From NCBI GenBank assembly GCA_001584585.1, contig LSYV01000003.1:2186592-2250591 (forward strand): a stretch of DNA of 64,000 bases, written 5' to 3'. The position numbers were made by a program, and so were the translations under genes. Below, in pieces: positions 47,412 to 59,971 of the stretch. The first letter of the stretch is position 1. Each line of letters begins with the position of its first letter. This DNA is from Gonium pectorale (lineage: Eukaryota > Chlorophyta > Chlorophyceae > Chlamydomonadales > Volvocaceae). The notes beneath the pieces were generated by a model. The model made no database searches. It had not been told where the DNA came from and saw only the letters and a program-made list of their open reading frames with translations.

Positions 47412-47885
47412 CCCCCCCCCCTCTCCCGGCACAACCCTCCTCGCGGCACAGAATCCAAGGCAACCGCCAGGCTCCTTCCGCCTCCACGAATCGCCCGCAT
47501 GACAATATGCATGTGCCTCTGGGCGCTCAATGTTTGTGGGTATTTTTTGTGCGGGCGGGGGCCGCAAGCCCGCGCGAGGTTCCCCGCGGAGAAACGCTTC
47601 TGCCAGTCCTCGACGTACACACATGCAGCTACGTTATAAGCAGACTTCTGTAAATAACTAGGCGAACGAGAAAAATCGCCAATGTGCCAGCGCCCCTGTG
47701 CCCCATTGCGACCTGCTTCGGGCCCCCTTGCGTTCCTGCAGCCCTGTAAGCTACTTTGCCGATTGCTGTGCTGTCCAGAGGCACATGCATATTGTCACGC
47801 GGGCGATTCGTGGAGGCGGAAGGAGCCTGGCGGTTGCCTTGGATTCTGTGCCGCGAGGAGGGTTGTGCCGGGAGAGGGGGGGGGG
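47412..47885. repeat. 111-bp inverted repeat, 252-bp spacer
   Basis: The left arm 47412-47522 and right arm 47775-47885 are reverse complements along almost their whole length; one mismatch was noticed (A versus G near 47501). The arms start in a run of C (or G) and end with CTCTGG or its complement. Long open frames on both strands here are by-products of this symmetry. It may be a foldback element (MITE-like), or a template for small RNA. Confidence 0.85.
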
Positions 47886-48953
47886 CGAGGCGGAGGTCTC
47901 ATTGAGGGCGGCACACGCAAATACTTACCCTACGCAATATACGAACCTACAAACGTGGTCTTCCCGCTTTCGGGCTTAACCAGCGGAGCGGCAGTTTGGC
48001 AAATTGTGATTTTCCTTGCAAAAGAGCCTTTGGGTACAGCTTCTGAGGAGTGTAAAACAAGACTTACAGCCTTACAAGGCGTCTCTTGGTACTCAGGGGG
48101 CAAAAAAACATGATGTTCGCCCTGTGACGCGCTTTCGCTGTGCCGTGGCCTCAAAACATGCTACTTAACGAACGTATGCAAAGGTGATGAAAGCTATAGG
48201 CGAAGGTAAGGGGATCTGCCAAATCCGCCCCAGAGCGGCGGAGTGGTACCCGCGTGCGGCGTGCCTGCACGACCTGCCTGTATAAGCTGTATCAAGTTCG
48301 CCCCACTCAAACATGCACAAGTGCGACGTTTGAGTACTGATTGTTATCTAAAAGCCAGTTAAAACAATGACAGTGATGAATAACTGCATGGTGTTGCAGC
48401 TGATTCCCCGGAATAAATAATGGTATCATACGCGTCTATATGTATAGGATGTGTGCGCGCATCTCGAAGTACTACGAATTGTGGCTATCTGTGGGCCCGT
48501 GGCTCGTACGTATGCAGGGGCGTTTCGCGACTTTTCGTCTTTCCCATTCAAAAGAGCATGATGTTTGTATCTACGTGGCATAATCTACATAATTGAACGG
48601 CCACCTTGAAGACGCACACTTTGGCCAAAGGACGATAGAGGTCACATAGACCTGCACATTTCTCACACATACCTTATGCATTCAAGAGGCTAATGGATGC
48701 AGTCCATTCGCCGTCTAGCGCCTCATGAATGCCGCTAAAGCTGCAAGGCGTGCGTGTTGTCTGCGGCAATAACTGGAGGGTATTCGTGGCCACGGTGGCA
48801 AGAAGCCCTGGACAATGCAGTATGGCGTCAGCCGAAAGCTGGTAAGCCGGGCGGGCTGCAAACCCAACCCCGTGTGACTGTACGGGTTGGGACGGCTGGC
48901 CGGGATCCTTGCTGAAAGAAGCATTTCAGGCTGACTATTGTACTGAACGCCGG

Positions 48954-51900
48954 ATGCCCTCCTGCGACGCATCCGTGCAGCTCTTTTGCCTGCTAATTGC
49001 CTTAGCAGTTTGCGCCCTTGTGGCACTCATTGTACCCGTGGTCTGCATCTTGTCGGGATGCGGAGCCCGCACGGACCGGGTACGTACGCTTGGACGCGGG
49101 GCACGGGAGGCTGCCGTGCGGACGCTGAGATAGGGTGCTGCCGACCGCACTAGCACCATGCTATATGTTGCTGTACCTGCGCCAGAGGTCCCTTGGAGCC
49201 TCATGTTGGAGCCAAGGGTTGAGGCACGACACGTATGCATGGTTCGCGAACGGCGTGTACGACATATGCATGCATGGGCAGCCTCGCAGCCTCATGCTGC
49301 AGACGAACCCGGTGTGCACTGCGCAGGTCCCGGGAGTCGATGTTTACCGCCTGGTGGTGAACTTTGACCAGCTCGCGACGACCGTCAAATCCAAAGTTCC
49401 GCCAAGCCTAGCGGACCTGTTCGAAGAAGTCAAGCTGGGCTCTGGCATCTCCATCGTTTCTTTCAACACAACAGACGCCCTAGAGGAAATCTACAGGACG
49501 CTTTTATCCCAAAGCGGTAGGCATGGTGTGCGCGTGCATGTGCACGTACGACGCAAGGACAATACGTCGTTTTCCCTCTCTTGATCACGATGCTTTATGC
49601 GCGCGGTGACCAGGAAGTACCGGTACGAATTCTGACCGCTACTACTTCTTGGCAGCCGAGGCGCAAGAGCGATACACGTGGCTCTTACCTATGCGAACGC
49701 CATCTCCACCCGTCTCTCACCCACTGCAGACCTGCGGAACATCCTTAAAGACCTGCCGCAGTACCGGCCGCCCCCTGCCGCTGACAACCCTCTGTCGCTG
49801 CTTGGGGTGCGCGATGCGCTGCTGCCCAACGCCACGGGGCGACGGGCCCTTGGGGTGGCGCTGCGGAGGCGGATGCAGGACTCGGTCTCCGGGTTGACAG
49901 ACCCGCTTGAGACGCAGCAGTGGGCCATAGGCAATGCAGACGTGGAGGACGCGTGGGCCGTCACCCAAGGTGCGGATTTTCTCCTCGGCCACGCGCTGCT
50001 TAATGCGGCATCCCTAAGTTAATGGGCCCACGAAACTGCAGTATGGGATAGGCCCCATTCGATCTGTACTCGGCCTCGTTGGTTTGCCGTGGAACCAAGT
50101 TCTGCGTCCAGTCGCCTGCTCGCTGCGCTGCCTCCGCTGCAGGCTTTCCCCAGGTCGTCGTTGCGGTGATCGACACGGGGTGCTATATGCAGGTGGGCCT
50201 CGGTCTGTCGGGTCCGATCTTTTGGGCATCATACAGTCTCACAGTAGGTGTGTGTGTCCCTGGACCGGTCCTGCGCAGCCGTCACGGCCGTGCTGTTCGC
50301 TGCGCAGTATGGGAGTGGGCATGGCGCCGGGGCTTGGCAGCGCCGCCAGCCCCCTCCCCTGCCCGCACTGAGTAAGTCCATCCCCTGCCCGCATGCAGCA
50401 CCCCGACCTACAGGGCAATCTATGGGTCAATCCCGGCGAGATTCCCAACAACGGAGAGGACGACGACAAGAACGGTAAGTAGTGTTGCGGCCAGAAATGC
50501 TGGCGGCCTGTCTGATTGCTTCCTGCTCGCGAACCCTGAAAGCACCGGCCCGGCTCCGCACTGTCGGGTTTAACGGAGGCGCACATGCCCAACTGGCGAC
50601 GCTCTCGCTCTACCCCGTAACGACCAACGTGTCCCACGCTCAGCATTGCACAGCCCGGATGCATGCCTTGGACCGTAGCTGACATGTGCCGGACGACCGT
50701 GCGGCACGCGCGCGCGCACACGCAGGCTATGTCGACGACGTTCATGGCTTTGACTTCTCAGGGCCCTGTGAGAAGAATCTGCGCGACCGGTCCACCGGCT
50801 GCGGCAAGACGCCCAACGTGTCGGATCCGCGCGGCCACGGCACGCACTGCGCCGGGATCATCGGGGCGCGGCGCCGCAACGGCGTGGGGGTGTCGGGCAT
50901 CGCGCCCCGGGTCAGCATCATGTGCCTCAAGGTCCGGTGGGAATTGGGGACCTGGCGGTCAGAGGCCCGCATAGAGCCACACAAAGCCGGCGCACGGGGC
51001 CTCTGACGCGCACGCCGTACGGGACCACTCTTGCGGCGGCGCAGGCTTGCGGGTGTGCCGCGCGCGCGCTATCGGCGACCCAGCGCCGGCGCATCCTCAA
51101 ATCCCTCCCTGCACAAAACACGACAGGTGACGCCAGACACGGGGGCGTTCTACTCGGGTCTCGTCTTTGAGGCGCTGGACTACGCCCGCAAGATGGGAGC
51201 CCATGTCGTGAGCCTTAGCTACGGGCCCAGCGACATCAAGCCAGACCCGGATCCTGAAACCGTGCGGCAGGAGAACAATTTGTACCAGGCCGCTTTCCAG
51301 AACCTCACGGCCCTCAACATGCTCGTCGTGGCCGCGGCAGGTGCGTTTCCCTCAGGGCAGGACCGCGTGGTTGTGGTGAAACGTAACGAACCAGCATTGT
51401 AAATGACCCCACAGCGGCAGACCAGGCTACTCTTATGATCGGCGACCCGGACGGGTCAACGGGTGAGACGAATGATAGTGCGTTGTAGCACGCCCGGCAA
51501 AGCAGCCGTCGCCCCCTCAGCAGCCGTAAGCCTGCAGAGCCCCTAAACGTTCTGGGACTTCTGGCTGCTCCCCAATGTGCAAGCCCCCCGCCGTCCTGTT
51601 CAGGCAACGAGGACACCGACCTGGACCGCGAGGTATTAGGCCGCAACTCCACATACAACCCCTGCTTCATGGCGCAATACTTTCCCGACAACGTGCTCTG
51701 CGTCACCGCCACTGACGAGCAGGTATGGGGTGGTCGGGGTGAGCGCTAGCCGACGATTGAACGCAGCAAGGCGATGCTGCATCGCAGCGCTGTATCTCCC
51801 TCAGCGCGCATATCACCACAAATGCATGCATGCGCAGTCCACGCTGCCCGCAAGCGTCCGCCGCCCACCCGCCTCTCCCGCTGGTGGCAGTCAACCGCCA

Positions 51901-54900
51901 ACCGCCAACGGTTCCAACCTGCAACCGCTGTCCGCAGAACCGCCGCCTATATGGGCTGGTCAACAACCAGCGCAAGGGCACAAACTACGGCAACCGCACG
52001 GTGCAGGTGGGGGCGCCGGGGCTGCACATCATGAGCACCGTGCCGCCCATCGAGCTGACGGGCTACCGGCAGTGGATGAACGATAGCGGCTCGTCCATGG
52101 CCGCCCCGCTCACTGCCGGCATCGGGGCGCTGGTGGTGTCGGTGCTGGGAGAGCGCGACGCAAATTACTACCAGGTGTGTATTCGGGCAGAGGTTGCAAA
52201 ACTTGCTCGCTAGAGGAGCTGCGACCCCTTCTCGGCCCGCGGGCCGTTCCGGGGGTCAAAGTAACTGTCCTTGCGAAGCCCAAACCCTGCGGCCCCGCCC
52301 ACTGCCAGGCGGGCAGGCTTGTACCGCGCGGGGTGTGCGCGGCCGCAGCAGCGCCTGCTGCAGCCGCGTGTCGTGTGTAGGGGAGGGAGGCTGTTACTCG
52401 GATGCCACTTGGTGTGGGGCGGGAGAGCTTCAATGGCTTGCATCTTGCATGCTCGGATGATGTGGAGCTACCTATGCCAACGGACTGACAACGACACGTG
52501 ATGTGCGGTGCGCCACCTTGGCCGCGCCGTCCCTTGGGGGCCCTCAGGGTAGGGCCGCTCGCGACATTCTGGCCCGCACCGTGGACCAGGTACCGGGCCT
52601 GTCCGTCTCCTACGGTGGACGCGTGAACGCCGCAAAAGCCGTCCGGGAGGCTCGGCTGCTGCTTGAGGGAATCAAGGGTGCGGGCAAAGTGGAATCAAGG
52701 GAGCGGGCAAAGTGGAATCAAGGGAGCGGGCAAAGTGTGTGAAACTGCCTGGAGTGCTCCTTTCAAGGCCCACGCGGGGCCGTTCCCTACGCTTGGGGTG
52801 CCACTCCCGTGCCAGCGCTGCCGTACCTTGGTGTCTCCCCAAGCAACCTCGCCCAGTGATGGTGGGATGCGCCACACGGTACCTGCACCCCTGCCACGGA
52901 CCTCTTGCCGAACCGCTCTCACGCCACCCTTTGGGGGCATTGCCGTGCCTGCACTTTCCCCGTCCGTCCCCCCGTCCCCGCCGGACGGGCGCCTTCACGC
53001 GGCAGCCAGTGCATATGTGCATTCGCGTCAACCGTTGCTCCTGAAGGAACCCGTCCATCCCAACCCTTGGTCCCCTGGTCCATCCCCACCTTCATCTCCC
53101 TCATTCGCTGCACTGACCTGGGCCCCTCCGCGCAGAGCCCCAGCCGGCCGAGGGCTTCGACCCCGCGGGCCAGTCCGTGATGCTGCCGGGCTTCACCGAG
53201 CTGTACTACGAGGGGGACGTGTCGGGCGCGCGGTGCCCCGGGCCCCGCCTGGACGGCTTCGGCGACCGCCTGGTGGACGTGAGCACCCGGGTGAGAGCAG
53301 CCCCGCGGGGTTGGGGCGGATCCGGGTGCGCCCTGAGCTGCACTGCGCCCGACGGCGTACGAAAACGAGGGGAGCTCACTCGGTTACTCCACAGCGTGTT
53401 CAAATGTGCACTGCGTGCTGCGGCGTCCGTCCTGTCGTGCTGATGACTCGCTGGACTAGGATACCGTGCCGACAGCATGTGTGACTCCGTGCCGCGCGTG
53501 GCCGGTCTCCGCAGGGAAGCGGCTCGCTCTTCACGACCTACAAGAGGGGCGCAGGCCACACTCTGGTGCTGCGGGCGTACCTCCGCCTGCCGGAGTCCTC
53601 CCCCGGGAGGTACAGGCTGCAGGTGGGTGCTAGGCGGTGGGTGGTGGGCGGTGGAAGACTGCGTGTGGCGGGGGGGGGTCGGTGCACTGCCTCACGCAAG
53701 GCTCTGCTAAGAGGGGATCGGGATGCGCAAGCGGCCAAGGTGGGTGGGCCCGTCAGACGGGCCCGCCTCGCGGGACGCCCGCCGGCGGCGCGGACACTAG
53801 CGCCCACCTGTTCCGCTCAAGTGCGCTCGGGAGCGCTGGCTGGGTCGCCTGGCCCGCATCCGCCCGACCAGCCCCGCCCACGTGCTGCAACGGACACCGT
53901 GCGCTCCCGCGCAGGTCGACAGCTCGGCCGACCCGGGGGACCTGACCATAATGCTCAGCCAGTACTGCCTCAACCTGACTGGCACAGAGCTAATTGACTC
54001 GGCAGGAGGTGCGCTCGTGGCGTGTGGCGCTACCCCTCTTTCTTTGCCGCGTTTCAGCTTCCTATCATGCAGGTTGATGCTGCTTGCTCGGTGTACCGGT
54101 ACATGCCTTCTGGCTGCTGTCAATTAGCAAGGTCCTGCACGGGGCGGGCAAATGGGAGGGGGCCCCAGAATCCTGGGCGGAGCTCCCACATCACCGCCCC
54201 GGCACACGGCATTGCGCCTCGCAGGATGGCTTACATGCCCCGCAAAGCCCCGGTCGGCGCCGTGGCCTCGGGCCTTACCGAGCTTTGTTTCGGGGTTCCC
54301 AAAGCCTGCATGTGCCGCGAACCTGTTTCTCCTCAGGCTGGTATCCCTTCGAGCTGCGCTACCGCAACCCCTCCGCCAAGATTAGCATCTACCTTGCTGA
54401 GCCCGGCAGCCCCGACCTGCGGAGCGACCTCCCCTGGTTCTTCATCGCGACCTCCAAGTCGCCACGGTACTACTACTACGCCCCGGAGATTGCCCTCTCG
54501 TCCACCTTCCAGGTGGGCGCCCGGCGCGTGTGCGTGCGCGCCTGCACAACCGACCGTACGTACGCATATCACGGCGCACAGCACGCAAGACACCCGGCGG
54601 TCGGGTGCCCCTATGGGCCAAGGTCCACTCGGGTTGTGCGCAACACACCGACGGGCGCGCCTGCCGTGCCGTGCTGTGCTGCGCTGTTCCCTGCCGCGCC
54701 CCGCGCCCCCGCCAGGTGCTCACCCGGCCGCCAAGCGGGGCGGCCAACTCGACGACCGCCATCACCGCCAGCAGCCTTTTGGAGGGCGCCTGGCCCCGCC
54801 TACAGCTGGACCAACCCTACAACTACAGGTAGGCACTGCACTGCGAGTGCGCGTGCCTGGTAGCTTGGTAGGAGGAGAGCGCAGGCTTTCGGTCGGCTTT

Positions 54901-57900
54901 TAAACACAACAACGGCCTCCACGCACGTTACCCACCTGTCAGATTATTGTGTTGCAAAGGTTCACCTCGGTTTGTCTGCCCAGGGACCCATGCCGTCCCT
55001 CATGCGTGGAGTTGAGCGGGTCCTCGCCCCCTTGCGTCCCATATGCGCACAGCGCTGTGCTGGAGGATGTGACGTTCACGTCTCCGGGGGCGCTGCGAGA
55101 TGCGCTTTACCCGCCCTCCGCCTTCGCCCCCGAGGAAGTGCCGCTGGCGGTTGTGGGCCTTGTGTATGCAAGGATCAGGTCTCCTGGCACGCCCATGGTG
55201 TTCCGGGTGAGTTCTCAGCAGGCACAGACGGGCAGCCGCGGGTGGCTCTGTGCCGCACTGTGCAATGCTAGAATGGAATCAACAAGGGTCTCCGATCAAG
55301 GCTCATGAAGTGCAGCGCGTGGGATCTACAAACGGCTTCCGTCATCATTTGGTGCCCACCCGCGTCGCCCCGCCACGCCCCCCTCGCAGGTCACGTGCAA
55401 CCGCTGCGCGCTGTACGTCAACGGTCTCCAGGTCCTGGATGTGTACCGCAGCAGCTCCGCGGCCGCCACCACGCTGCTGAGCACCTGCGTGTCGCTCGGG
55501 CCCGGGCTCGCGGCCGGGCACGACCTGGAGCTGCGCTTCGGCGCGGGCGACTGGGGCTCGGCGCTGCTGCGTCTGGACTGGCTGCCGTGCGAATACGCGA
55601 GCGTGGAGGGGGATGTGCGCAGCCTGCGGACGCTCGCGCTCAACAACCTGTTTTGGTTGCCCTCGTCAGGCGTTGCAGGTAGGCCTTGGCTCGCGTAGTG
55701 GACTCATCGTAGTGCGTGGCGGCAGAGTGAGCCGCCGGGATGGTCTGCTACGTGAGGAGCTGGCATTTTGCAGCGCGTCCGCAAAGGCTCGGTGGAGAGG
55801 TCGCCCCGGGCTGAGGCGGATGGACCCTGCACACAAATGTCGCGCCCGCCCTGGCTGGCGACCCCTTGGAGATACGGTGCTGATGCCAGGAGGGGCTCGA
55901 GCGTTCCACCGGTCACCCTCCCGCCTCTCAGGATACGTGCCGGGCCTGCAGTGCGATGTGTGGCCGGACCAGAAGCGGGTGGACACATCGGACGCCGGGT
56001 ACCCCTTCCTGAGCGCCCCCTCCTACAAGTTCCGGCTGCCGGCCGCTCTCACCCAAACCCCGAGGGTGGGTCAGTACGCATGGCTTGGCTGGGTGCGTCG
56101 CTGCACCTTCAATGCGGGCCCATGGCCACTTGACACGCCATGCGCTCTCTACCTTGCCGAGGGCGCTCCTCCGACGCTTCAGCGAGCATGCCGAGCATGC
56201 CTTCTGACCTTACGTATACCGGTATGTCCCTACACTGTGCTTTGAGACACGACCGGGCCTGCACCCGTCGGCAGCGCAGGGCGCCAGGCGCACTCTGCAT
56301 TACATCACCCGGAACGGAATCAACTACACCAACCCTTTGTACGACTTGATGGCCGTTAGCGGCTGCAGCGCCAACGAGACGGCCTCGGCCGCCAACTGCA
56401 CCGCCTCCCTGGCGTTCAACCTCAAGGTGCGCCGGGCTGGATGTGGGTTAAGGTCGGGGCCTCTCCCGATGTTGGGTGCCAGCATCGGGCTTGACTCACT
56501 GCCCGGCAGGCCATCAGGGCGCTTCCTACCCCGTCGGGTACACTCGCACGCCTGGGCGCACGCGCGTGCAGGGCTCCCACCCGCGCCCACGCTCCCCCCC
56601 TGGGTTTGGGCATGCGGGCCATACGCTGGCGTTTGATGCCCTTCTGCAGGACGTGATGACTTCGACTGGAGACGCCCAGAATCTGTCTGGCACGCCGTAT
56701 GAGGCCGTGTACGTTCGGTGCTGGACGTACGTCAACCGCGGCTTCAGGTGCGGGGCAGTGTCCACATGGAGCGCCCCGTGGCCCCACCACTGGCTTGGGT
56801 CGCCACCCGCCTGCGTGCCCTCCTATATGGGATCCTTTGTGCCGTCCTCTGGTTTAATCGAGACCAGTCTCAGGCCAGCCCTGTGGCATACACATCCGGA
56901 CGCTCATCACGTAGGCCTGGGAGGAGCGCAGCGCGCACGGAGCACGGTACCCTCGGTGACCCACGTATGCCGCCACAGAGTTTGTCAACGTCCTTCTCCC
57001 CGCTCCTCAGGACGGGAGCTGTGCAGGCACTGGGCAGTTCCACGACGGACACGCAGGTGTTCCTGGGCGCCCAGAGGGTGAGGGGGCTGTGGGGCGACCG
57101 GCTGCCTGCAAGTCACCGGCGCGCACCTCGTAGCCGCCGTGTTGAAACGAAAGGACGCATACGACGAGCGTAAGCGCGAAAGTGATGGTGCCGTTGTAGG
57201 ACCAAGCTCCAAAGGAAGTTGAAGGGGTGATGTCCCTGCATGTTAGTTCGGCGGCGACCACCACCATAGCCCCCGATGCGGCCCAGGATTCTCTCTGGGG
57301 CGACCCTATGCAATGCCGTGCTGGGATGCGCCTAGACTGGCCTGCGTGCATCGCATGCTGGCTGGTGCATGTCTCCCGGCCCCCGGCCCATCCAGCCCCC
57401 CGACCCGTTGACTATCGTTGTCTCACCTGCCGGCGTGTGTGCAGGCGGCTCGCTGTTCCCCGTGCGAGCAGTGCGCGCCGCGTGCCCCGCCCTGTCGTTA
57501 GGGCTTCCCACAGAGGGGCTAGGGTGGCTTGGGCAACCCTTTCGTACGCCTGTGCGCACCTCCAACTGCACTGACCACGTGCCGTCGCAACCCTTGTCAG
57601 GTGCTCGCAGTCACCAGCGGCTCGAATCGGTACCCGAACAACAACGTCGCGTCGGCTGCCAACCGCACCGTCCTCAACGGCCACTATCAGCTGCTCGCCT
57701 TTGAGTTGCGGGCCTTCAGCTCCAAATCCGCCTTCGCCATCCTCGAGACGCCAAACGAATCCGACTTCTTCAACATAGACATGTCAGGGGCGCTGTTGCC
57801 CATACCCGTCCTGGCGGCTCCCGATCCCGTCGTGTCGCCTCCTTCCCCGGCGCCCAGCCCGCCGCTTCCGCCGCCGACGCCGCCACGGAGATCGCCTCCG

Positions 57901-59088
57901 CCAGTGCCGCCTCGGCCGCCGTCGCCACGCCCGCCGCGCCCGCTGCCGCCAGCGCCGCCGTCGCCGCGTCCTCCGCGCCCGCTGCCGTCGCGCCCGCCGC
58001 CGACTCCATCACCCGCGCCCCTGCTGCGTCCGCCACCAGGACCGGATGTGCCGCTGCCGCCGTCGCCGCTGCCCAGCGGCCCGCCCACTGGTCCGTCGCC
58101 ACCTCAGCCGTCGCCGCCGCGGCCGCCATCATCGCCATCGCCCCCGTCATTGTCGCCACCTCAGCCATGGACACCACCGCTGCAGCCTGCTGAAGCGCCC
58201 TGGCCGAGCCCACCGCCTGAAAGCTTGCTGACCACCCTTACACCGACCGTCGTGCCGCCGGCAAGAGCTCCTGGCCCTCCTTCGCCCTTCCCTCCCAGCC
58301 CACCTCCTTCGCCAGCTGGGGCCATCGGAACCTCTGAGCCACCGCATCCCAGCCCGGTACCCGTGAATCCCAACACCCCCACCCGTGCATGGCCCCCTCC
58401 GACCCCGGCCGCCGCCTCGCCGGCCCCACCTGCGCAACGGCCCGAGCCAAGCGCGCCGGGACCGCCCCCGTTCCCATCTCCTTCCATCCCCGGCCGCCGG
58501 CGGCTGCTACAGCTGGGTGCCAACAGCGGGGCCCTCGCCGCAACGGTCCTCGGCGACAGCCCCTACTCGCTGTCCCAGGTGCCGCGGGCGCCAGGGCTGC
58601 TGGCGTCCGTCTTCCGGGTCGCCAATGACTTCAAGGGCAGCCCCGGCCTGCTGCTGAATGACCTGGGTGACACGAATGCGCGTCTCATGCTGTCGCTGTC
58701 CTCCTTGACGGGACTGTCGGGCAGGGTGGTCAACATGAACGTGAATGCGTCGGTGGTCGGGCGGTACGTCCGCGCGGGCGGTTTCCTGCGCCGCCCGGTG
58801 TCGGCCCCCGGGCCGGCGCGCTGGGTGCTGCGGGTGCGGGACAGCACCAGCCAAGCAGTGACCATCGTGATGGGCAACGTGACGGTGCGCAATGCGGTCG
58901 AGTATCCGGCCGACTCTGTCAAGGAGACGGACACGGAAGTGATGCTGCCGGCGGGGTACGTGCCCACAGTCGTTACGATGCGCAGCAGGCGTACGGAACC
59001 CGCTGCCGAGTTTGACGTTGCATTTCTGGATCCAGATACCCTTAGGGAGGTCAAGGTGGACGCCGCACTTTGGTACGGCGTGCTATAG
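48954..59088 (+). CDS. Subtilisin-like protease with PA14-like and Pro-rich regions
   Basis: Predicted secreted or membrane-anchored S8 serine endopeptidase. Twenty-two exons in phase, 1559 residues: 48954-49079, 49327-49516, 49730-49969, 50143-50192, 50399-50474, 50726-50931, 51127-51340, 51604-51722, 51937-52173, 52548-52677, 53136-53290, 53515-53622, 53915-54008, 54337-54512, 54716-54828, 54984-55206, 55390-55678, 55932-56065, 56280-56426, 56650-56747, 57011-57077, 57601-59088. N-terminal signal or anchor: LFCLLIALAVCALVALIVPV. The prodomain-like region is followed by the triad: Asp in VVVAVIDTG (about 196), His in RGHGTHCAG (265), Ser in GSSMAAPL (about 460), with oxyanion Asn in AAGNEDTD (about 369). 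Two PA14-like stretches follow (GFTELYYEGDVSG...GWYPFELRYRN; GLVYARIRSPGTPMVFRVTC...LYVNGLQVLDVY), then a Pro-rich region and a final beta-rich domain. Volvocine hatching enzymes (sporangin, VheA) are also subtilases; that role here is only a possibility. Confidence 0.88.
52669..52737 (+). repeat. Three 23-bp tandem repeats across a splice donor
   Basis: Copies 52669-52691, 52692-52714 and 52715-52737 are identical except that the first has T where the others have A. That T creates the GT donor (52678-52679) ending subtilase exon 10; the other two copies read GA and cannot act as donors. Confidence 0.8.
57826..58490 (+). other. Proline-rich (hydroxyproline-type) segment of the subtilase
   Basis: About 220 residues (roughly 1140-1361) within the last exon consist mostly of Pro with Ser, Arg and Ala, in SPPP, PPSP and RPP patterns. 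In volvocine algae such stretches are typically hydroxylated and O-glycosylated rods of wall or matrix proteins. This would tether or space the protease in the extracellular matrix. The opposite strand is open as a Gly/Ala-rich frame, which I treat as a shadow. Confidence 0.85.
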
Positions 59089-59971
59089 GAGGGCTCGCCA
59101 GTTATTAATTGATGCTGGATTCATGTTATTGCAAATGTGCATTATGTGATGTGTTTGTGCAAATGCGTCATGTGATTTCATGCGGCGCGCATGCTGCTGG
59201 CGGCATTGTCCGTCCGCGTCTCCCTTGCTGCGCCCTGGGCCATACGCCTCGGCCAACAACGACCAGTTTCATGGCAGCGGGGTGCTGTGACCGCCCCTCC
59301 CGATGGGAAGACTGACCAGGGGAGAGCGGGCTGTGTCTGACCTTGAAGCATCTATTGCAGGAGGAGCGGCACCAACGTGTGCGTGAACTGCACTGGTGTC
59401 GCATGAACATCGCTTCTGCGCCTGCGCGTGGGACGAAGTGCTGGCAGGAGTGGCTGTGGCGGTCGCCCATGCTGGACCCATGTTACCTGTATTACTTGGC
59501 CCCGAAGCACGTGCTTAATAGGGAAGGGGAGTCCAGCCTTTGAGACGGGCCGGGACGGACACGGACCTATGCGATGGTGTTTTCTTGTATAAGTGCCCCT
59601 GTCGTGTTCATATTCGCGCTTGCACATGGGGCTCTCGCACATGAGCCGCTCGCACATGACACGGTGGTTGGCGATGTCGAACCAATTTTTCCATCCCTAC
59701 GGACAAGGAGAAAAAACAGCAGTCATAATATAATGAAGTTGAAACCTCCTTTGCACACTGTCAATCCCCGCAAGTGGCAACAGGCAACCGATTACGGGAT
59801 GACGCATTACGCCCGGAGCAAGCGACGGGCGCTAATGAAATTTTTGGTATTCCATCAAGAACTCTGCTCAACCCAGCCTCCCGACGCGACAAGCGTCGCA
59901 TCGGCTCTGCAACACGCATTTTCAGGCTTCAATACTGCAGCGCGCGCGCGCATGGATTAGAAGTGGCGACA
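59089..59971. other. Intergenic: subtilase 3' UTR and thioesterase 5' region
   Basis: No secure coding exon. The frame of the thioesterase is open upstream of its first ATG (from about 59729) and codes an Arg-rich stretch (NPASRRDKRRIGSATRIF) that resembles a mitochondrial presequence, so an unrecognised upstream start exon may lie here. An ATG-initiated frame at 59574 codes a hydrophobic N-terminus but does not connect in phase. Confidence 0.5.

Larger units (their letters stand above)
46051..48953. other. 2.9 kb gene-free region with inverted repeats
   Basis: No gene could be supported. The left end is the 3' UTR of the dynein gene; a TGTAA at 46718-46722 is a possible poly(A) signal. Three inverted repeats sit between 46958 and 47885 and are listed separately. 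The right part (47.9-48.9 kb) is more AT-rich and includes the promoter region of the subtilase. No transposase, tRNA or rRNA gene was seen. Confidence 0.6.

Noticed and set aside
47141..48113. Several open frames on both strands around 47.2-48.1 kb
   Set aside because: Their peptides mirror one another because of the inverted repeats; none has homology or a consistent exon structure.
46051..48953. Autonomous transposon in the repeat-rich gap
   Set aside because: No transposase, reverse transcriptase or integrase motif was found on either strand; only foldback structures are present.
57687..58543. Long Gly/Ala-rich minus-strand frames opposite the proline-rich segment
   Set aside because: Shadows of the Pro-rich exon: complementary codons of Pro, Arg and Ser give Gly, Ala and Arg. 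No independent homology or splice signals.
59574..59960. ATG-initiated 128-residue frame with hydrophobic N-terminus as thioesterase start
   Set aside because: It is out of phase with the conserved thioesterase exon and no splice pair joins them convincingly.
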